Positions 60,402-64,000 of a stretch of DNA of 64,000 nucleotides are shown here, in pieces. Origin of the DNA: Glaciihabitans tibetensis. Its GTDB lineage: Bacteria > Actinomycetota > Actinomycetes > Actinomycetales > Microbacteriaceae. The stretch covers positions 372,001 through 436,000 of the forward strand of contig NZ_PVTL01000001.1 of assembly GCF_003003265.1 (NCBI RefSeq), written 5' to 3'. The translations under genes and the position numbers were made by a program. Under the pieces are notes generated by a model. That model searched no databases and was not told where the DNA came from. It saw nothing but the letters and a program-made list of their open reading frames with translations. The stretch's first letter is position 1; each line of letters begins with the position of its first letter.

Positions 60402-61957
60402 AGCCTGCTGGCCTCTGTTGGGATGTCTGTCTCGGCCTGCGCGCCCGCCATGGCTGCGCCGATCCGGGCTGTGGTCGCCTCGCTCCGGGAGAATTCAGCG
60501 AAAATCCGGCCCGCGTACATCACCAGGATTCGGTCGGCGAGAGCGAGAAGTTCGGTGATTTCGTGGGAGACCAGGAGGATGGCCCCGCCCGTGGCGCGGT
60601 AGTCGAGCAGGCGACCGTGGATCGCTTCGATTGCCCCGACATCGACACCCTGCGTGGGTTGTTCGGCGATAAGGAGGGGAGCGTTGTGCGAGAGTTCCCG
60701 CGCGATAACAACCTTTTGTGCGTTGCCGCCTGACAGCGAACCTACGGGGAGTTGTTCCCCCGAGGTGCGCACGTCGTACTCGGCGATGAGATCGCGGGCT
60801 CGTGCACGCTCGGCGCGGAGTGAGATCCATCCGCGTCGAAGGCCGCGGCTTGCGCCGACCGGAGCTGTGCGGTGATGGCCGAGGGTCAGATTCTCCGCCG
60901 TCGACAGCTGAACCGCACTTCCCTCGCCCCGTCGGTCTTCCGGGATCACGGCGAGGCCGAGCGCACGGCGATCGCGCACGCTGGCGGCGCCGATGTCGCG
61001 GCCCAGCAGCTCGATCGTGCCGGACAGCGCCCGCCGGGTGCCGAGTATCGCCTCGACGAGTTCGTGCTGACCGTTGCCCGAGACGCCGGCGATGCCGACG
61101 ATTTCGCCCGCGCGAACGTCGACCGATACGTCGGTGACCCGAACGGTGTGATGGTCGACCACTGTGAGGTTGTTGACTCGCAGCACGGCGGCACCGACGC
61201 TGCCGGACCCGCTGTTGGCCACCGGGGTCACCTCGCGGCCCGTCATAGCGTGCACCAGCTTGGCGCTGGTTGCGTCGGCCCTCTGGAAGCGTCCGGTGAC
61301 GCGTCCATCGCGCAGCACGGTCACTTCATCGCTCACGGACAGCACTTCGTTGATCTTGTGGGTCACCAGCACAACGGTGGTGCCGGCATCGGCGGCACGC
61401 CTGATCACTGCAAACAGCGACGTCACCTCGCCGGGAGTGAGGACGGCGGTGGGTTCGTCGAGGATGAGAATGCGGGCGTCGCGGTGCAACGCTTTGAAAA
61501 TCTCGACCCGCTGCTGCGTCCCGACCGACAAGGTGCCCACCACTGCGCCGGGATCGACGTCGAGGCCGTATCGCGCGCTGAGTTCGCGAACACGGTCGTG
61601 CGCCGCCTTGCGGTTCACTAAGCCGTTGCGGCGAGGCTCTGCGCCGTAGACGACGTTTTCGGCGACGGTCATCGACTCGAACAGTCGGAAGTGCTGGTGC
61701 ACCATCCCGAGGCCCGAACTGATTGCGTCAAGCGGACCCGAGAAAGTGGTGGGTTTTCCGTCGACGAAGATATTGCCGCTGTCGGGGGACACCAGTCCGA
61801 AGAGAATAGACATCAGCGTGGACTTGCCTGCGCCGTTTTCTCCCATTACCGCGTGAACGGTACCCCGCGAAAGCACGAGATCGACGCCATCGTTAGCCAC
61901 GATGGCGCCGAACCTCTTGCTGATCCCGACCAGGGCTACGGCCGGAACGGTGGTCAT
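60398..61957 (-). CDS. Nucleoside ABC transporter ATPase, double cassette (YufO/RbsA type)
   Basis: This 519-residue protein has two cassettes in one chain. The first has GENGAGKSTLMSILFG, the signature LSVGTQQRV and Walker B ILILDEPTAVL. The second, after residue 270, has GISGNGQHELVEAILGTR in place of a classical P-loop, SLSGGNAQKVVIARELS and LLIAEQPTQGVD. That second-half pattern is normal for this family, not a defect. It energises the permeases downstream; substrate nucleosides by analogy with YufNOPQ. Confidence 0.93.
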   Translation of the reverse strand: MTTVPAVALVGISKRFGAIVANDGVDLVLSRGTVHAVMGENGAGKSTLMSILFGLVSPDSGNIFVDGKPTTFSGPLDAISSGLGMVHQHFRLFESMTVAENVVYGAEPRRNGLVNRKAAHDRVRELSARYGLDVDPGAVVGTLSVGTQQRVEIFKALHRDARILILDEPTAVLTPGEVTSLFAVIRRAADAGTTVVLVTHKINEVLSVSDEVTVLRDGRVTGRFQRADATSAKLVHAMTGREVTPVANSGSGSVGAAVLRVNNLTVVDHHTVRVTDVSVDVRAGEIVGIAGVSGNGQHELVEAILGTRRALSGTIELLGRDIGAASVRDRRALGLAVIPEDRRGEGSAVQLSTAENLTLGHHRTAPVGASRGLRRGWISLRAERARARDLIAEYDVRTSGEQLPVGSLSGGNAQKVVIARELSHNAPLLIAEQPTQGVDVGAIEAIHGRLLDYRATGGAILLVSHEITELLALADRILVMYAGRIFAEFSRSEATTARIGAAMAGAQAETDIPTEASRL

Positions 61958-62997
61958 CCGGCGGTCAGGGGATCAGCAACGGTGATTTCGCCGGACACGA
62001 TCTGGTCACGAACCGCTGCGACCTGCTCGAGCACGTCGGGGAAGCCGGCAATGAGGCATTCAGAGTCGGCTACGCCCTCCTCGAGCCCGGTCAGTGACAC
62101 GCCGCCCTCGGCGAGACCGTAGGACGAGAACCCGCCGGCGTTACCGTCGAGGATCTCTCCGACTGTGTTCACCAACGCGACATCCACCCGCTTGATCGCG
62201 TTATCCACCACGGTTCCCGGTGCGTCGAGGCACTGGTTGGTGTCAACGCCGAAGGTGAAGGCACCGGATTCGGTGGCTGCCTCGAAGACACCGAGGTTTC
62301 CACCCGAGGAGGCCGCCTGGATGTAGTCCGAGCCACCGTCGACGAGAATCTGGGCCTGCGCCTTGGCGCGGGCCTGGTCTCCGAAGGGGTTGTCGCCGCC
62401 GACGTATTGCACGCCCGTAGCAACCCCTGGGTTGACGCTGGCAGCGCCTGCGAAGAATGGATCGATCCAACGGTGAAGGAACGGGGTGTCCAGCGATGCA
62501 ACAACACCGACGGTGTTTGCCTCGGTGAGCAGGCCGGCTTCGACGCCGGTGAGGTAGGTCGCCTCGTACTCCTTGAAGACCGCGGCCGTCAGGTTCGGGG
62601 TGGGCTCTTCCGCCGAGGTGTCGATGAGCAGGAACTGCTGGTCCGGGTAGTCGATGGCGGCCTGGGTGAACTGGTCGAGCACGCTGAACGACACTCCGAT
62701 GATCACGCTGGGTGCCTCGCGAATGGCGGCGTCCAGGTTTTGCTGGATGCTGGTCGGGTCTTCGCTCTCGTATACATCCACCGACGCGTTGTACTTTTCG
62801 CCTGCCTCGTCGGCGCCGTCCACGGCGAGCTGCAGGAAGTTGTTCGAACCGATGGGGGTCGGGGTGATCACGATGAGCGACTCATCGGTCGAGGCGGAGC
62901 CCGCATCGTCGCCGGACTGCGCGGAGCAGCCGGACACGGTCGCGAAGAGGCCGACGGCAAGGGCCGCGGTGCCTGCACGGCGCGCGAAATTGTTCAT
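61954..62997 (-). CDS. BMP-family nucleoside-binding lipoprotein
   Basis: This 347-residue receptor has a lipoprotein signal (ALAVGLFATVSGC, lipobox VSGC) and the BMP fold (SLIVITPTPIGSNNFLQLAV, FKEYEATYLTGVEAGLLTEA, and NTVGVVASLDTPFLHRWIDP). It delivers nucleosides to the importer. AGGA precedes the ATG. First gene of the five-gene operon, upstream of ATPase, two permeases and nucleoside hydrolase. Confidence 0.94.
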   Translation of the reverse strand: MNNFARRAGTAALAVGLFATVSGCSAQSGDDAGSASTDESLIVITPTPIGSNNFLQLAVDGADEAGEKYNASVDVYESEDPTSIQQNLDAAIREAPSVIIGVSFSVLDQFTQAAIDYPDQQFLLIDTSAEEPTPNLTAAVFKEYEATYLTGVEAGLLTEANTVGVVASLDTPFLHRWIDPFFAGAASVNPGVATGVQYVGGDNPFGDQARAKAQAQILVDGGSDYIQAASSGGNLGVFEAATESGAFTFGVDTNQCLDAPGTVVDNAIKRVDVALVNTVGEILDGNAGGFSSYGLAEGGVSLTGLEEGVADSECLIAGFPDVLEQVAAVRDQIVSGEITVADPLTAG

Positions 62998-63186
62998 TGG
63001 TGGTTCCTATCGGGTGTGATTGCTGCGGGAGTCCGCGCCCGGGCGCGGTCGTGCGGCGCCCTCACCGAACACCGTACCAATCCCGGCAGTGGCGCGCTCG
63101 ATTCGGAAACACTAGTTAACACAACGGCGTTTTTCAGACTCGCTGGCGCAGTCATCAAGCCCGCCCGGTGACTCACCCGCGCGTGC

Positions 63187-64000
63187 TCAGTCGTCGTAGG
63201 AGTGTTCGGGGCCGGGGTAGATTCCGCCTTCGACGTCGGCGCGGAACGCCAGCGCGGCCTCGCCGAGCACGGCAGCGAGATTCGCGTACTGCTTGACGAA
63301 CTTCGGAATCCGACCCGTGGTGAGCCCCGCCCAGTCCGTCCAGACCAAAAGCTGGCCATCGGTGTGCGGGCCGGCTCCAACACTGATGGTCGGAATCTCG
63401 AGCTCAGCGGTCACCCGTCTGGCGGCTTCCGCCGGAATCATTTCGAGCACCACGGCGAAGGCTCCGGCGTCCTCGACGGCGTGCGCATCCGCGAGGAGCT
63501 GCTCAAGCTGCGTTCCGCGGCCCTGGATGACGTGGCCGCCGAGGCCGTGCTCACTCTGTGGGGTGAATCCAACGTGACCCATGACCGGGATGCCCGCGGA
63601 AACTATCCGACGGATCTGCTCGGCACTGCGTACGCCGCCCTCGAGCTTCACCGCTTGCGCGCCGGTCTCCTTCATAAAACGGAAAGCGGTGTGCAGCGCC
63701 TGGTCGGCGCCGGATTCGTAGGACCCAAAGGGCATGTCGGCAATGACGAAGGCTCGCTTGGCGGCGCTGGCGACGGCGCGGGTCAGGGGGATGAGTTCGT
63801 CCACCGTCACCGGCAACGTCGTGCCGTACCCGAGGACGGTATTGCCGGCGGAGTCGCCAACGAGTAAGAAGTCAATGCCCGCCGCGTCGAAAATGGCCGC
63901 GCTGAGCTGATCGTAGCTGGTGAGGCCGGTGATCTTGATGCCCTGTCGTTTCGCGTTGTGGAAGTGTCGCGTCCGGACCTTTTTCGGAACGGGGACAGCG
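63187..64000 (-). CDS. panB: 3-methyl-2-oxobutanoate hydroxymethyltransferase, partial (5' end beyond the window)
   Basis: PanB adds a hydroxymethyl group to alpha-ketoisovalerate on the pantothenate route. The visible frame runs without a stop from the window edge to TCA at 63187. It shows [20 protein letters not shown] near the N-terminus, the metal motif [36 protein letters not shown] and the active-site [11 protein letters not shown]. The start codon lies outside the window, so 271 codons including the stop are seen. The metal-ligand and catalytic residues are intact. Confidence 0.94.
   Translation of the reverse strand, partial: AVPVPKKVRTRHFHNAKRQGIKITGLTSYDQLSAAIFDAAGIDFLLVGDSAGNTVLGYGTTLPVTVDELIPLTRAVASAAKRAFVIADMPFGSYESGADQALHTAFRFMKETGAQAVKLEGGVRSAEQIRRIVSAGIPVMGHVGFTPQSEHGLGGHVIQGRGTQLEQLLADAHAVEDAGAFAVVLEMIPAEAARRVTAELEIPTISVGAGPHTDGQLLVWTDWAGLTTGRIPKFVKQYANLAAVLGEAALAFRADVEGGIYPGPEHSYDD

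Noticed and set aside
60398..61957. Degenerate second cassette in the nucleoside ATPase
   Set aside because: GISGNGQ and AEQPTQGVD are normal for YufO/RbsA-type second halves, unlike the truly altered residues at 11349-12188.

Overview
The window is 64 kb of chromosome from a high-GC Gram-positive actinobacterium, most likely a member of the Microbacteriaceae. The evidence is the gene content: the single fab cluster fabD-fabH-acpP-fabF with a PucR/FasR-like regulator nearby, a homodimeric aceE, polyphosphate glucokinase, the actinobacterial families DUF3145, DUF1918 and DUF1684, a map gene paired with a 60-residue SPOR-like protein, and many GTG starts with leaderless promoters. Almost all of it is ordinary housekeeping and transport DNA. 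No phage, insertion sequence, CRISPR array or complete biosynthetic cluster was seen.

Layout. 1-5.4 kb: dusB-dgt, then dnaG. 5.7-12.2 kb: an oligopeptide-type ABC importer (lipoprotein, two permeases, a fused double ATPase and a degenerate third ATPase), with a lactonase-like gene to 13.2 kb. 13.3 kb: tRNA-Asn with a strong terminator, then an orphan histidine kinase, a LysR regulator/EamA exporter divergent pair, def, a DMT/NIPA-like membrane protein, a GT4 glycosyltransferase and a CAT-anticodon tRNA (to 19.4 kb). 19.5-22.1 kb: an unusual patch of unknown genes that looks like the decayed remains of a type VII secretion effector cassette. 22.3-26.1 kb: a DoxX-like protein, a Ktr/Trk potassium system and a lytic transglycosylase. 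26.3-29.5 kb: a three-gene surface-glycan cluster (WcbI, GT4, GT2). 30.4-37.1 kb: a LacI-controlled sugar ABC importer with a GH3 glycosidase. 37.1-42.5 kb: DUF1918, EamA, DUF1684, a PolA-like polymerase, PadR and DUF3145. 42.7-46.2 kb: the fatty acid synthesis cluster. 47.1-51.7 kb: the FasR-like regulator directly behind aceE, and a divergent peroxiredoxin. 51.8-57.4 kb: kdpDE without kdpFABC, ppgK, a small membrane protein, and map with its small neighbour. 57.4-63.0 kb: a nucleoside importer (BMP family) translationally coupled to a nucleoside hydrolase. The window ends inside panB.

The most interesting non-genic signal is a family of three elements, each exactly 122 bp, bounded by 17-bp inverted repeats (ends near TTTCGGAAACTCAGGA) and sharing aligned internal sequence. 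They lie at 2904-3025, 46511-46632 and 46749-46870. They sit among many short direct tandem repeats (units of 9 to 42 bp) that mark gene ends, intergenic gaps and protein linkers through the window. Other points worth a second look are the third ABC ATPase with both its catalytic Glu and switch His replaced, the type VII-like remnant, a set of eight leaderless promoters with a 6-7 nt spacer, and the contiguity of aceE with the fatty-acid regulator.
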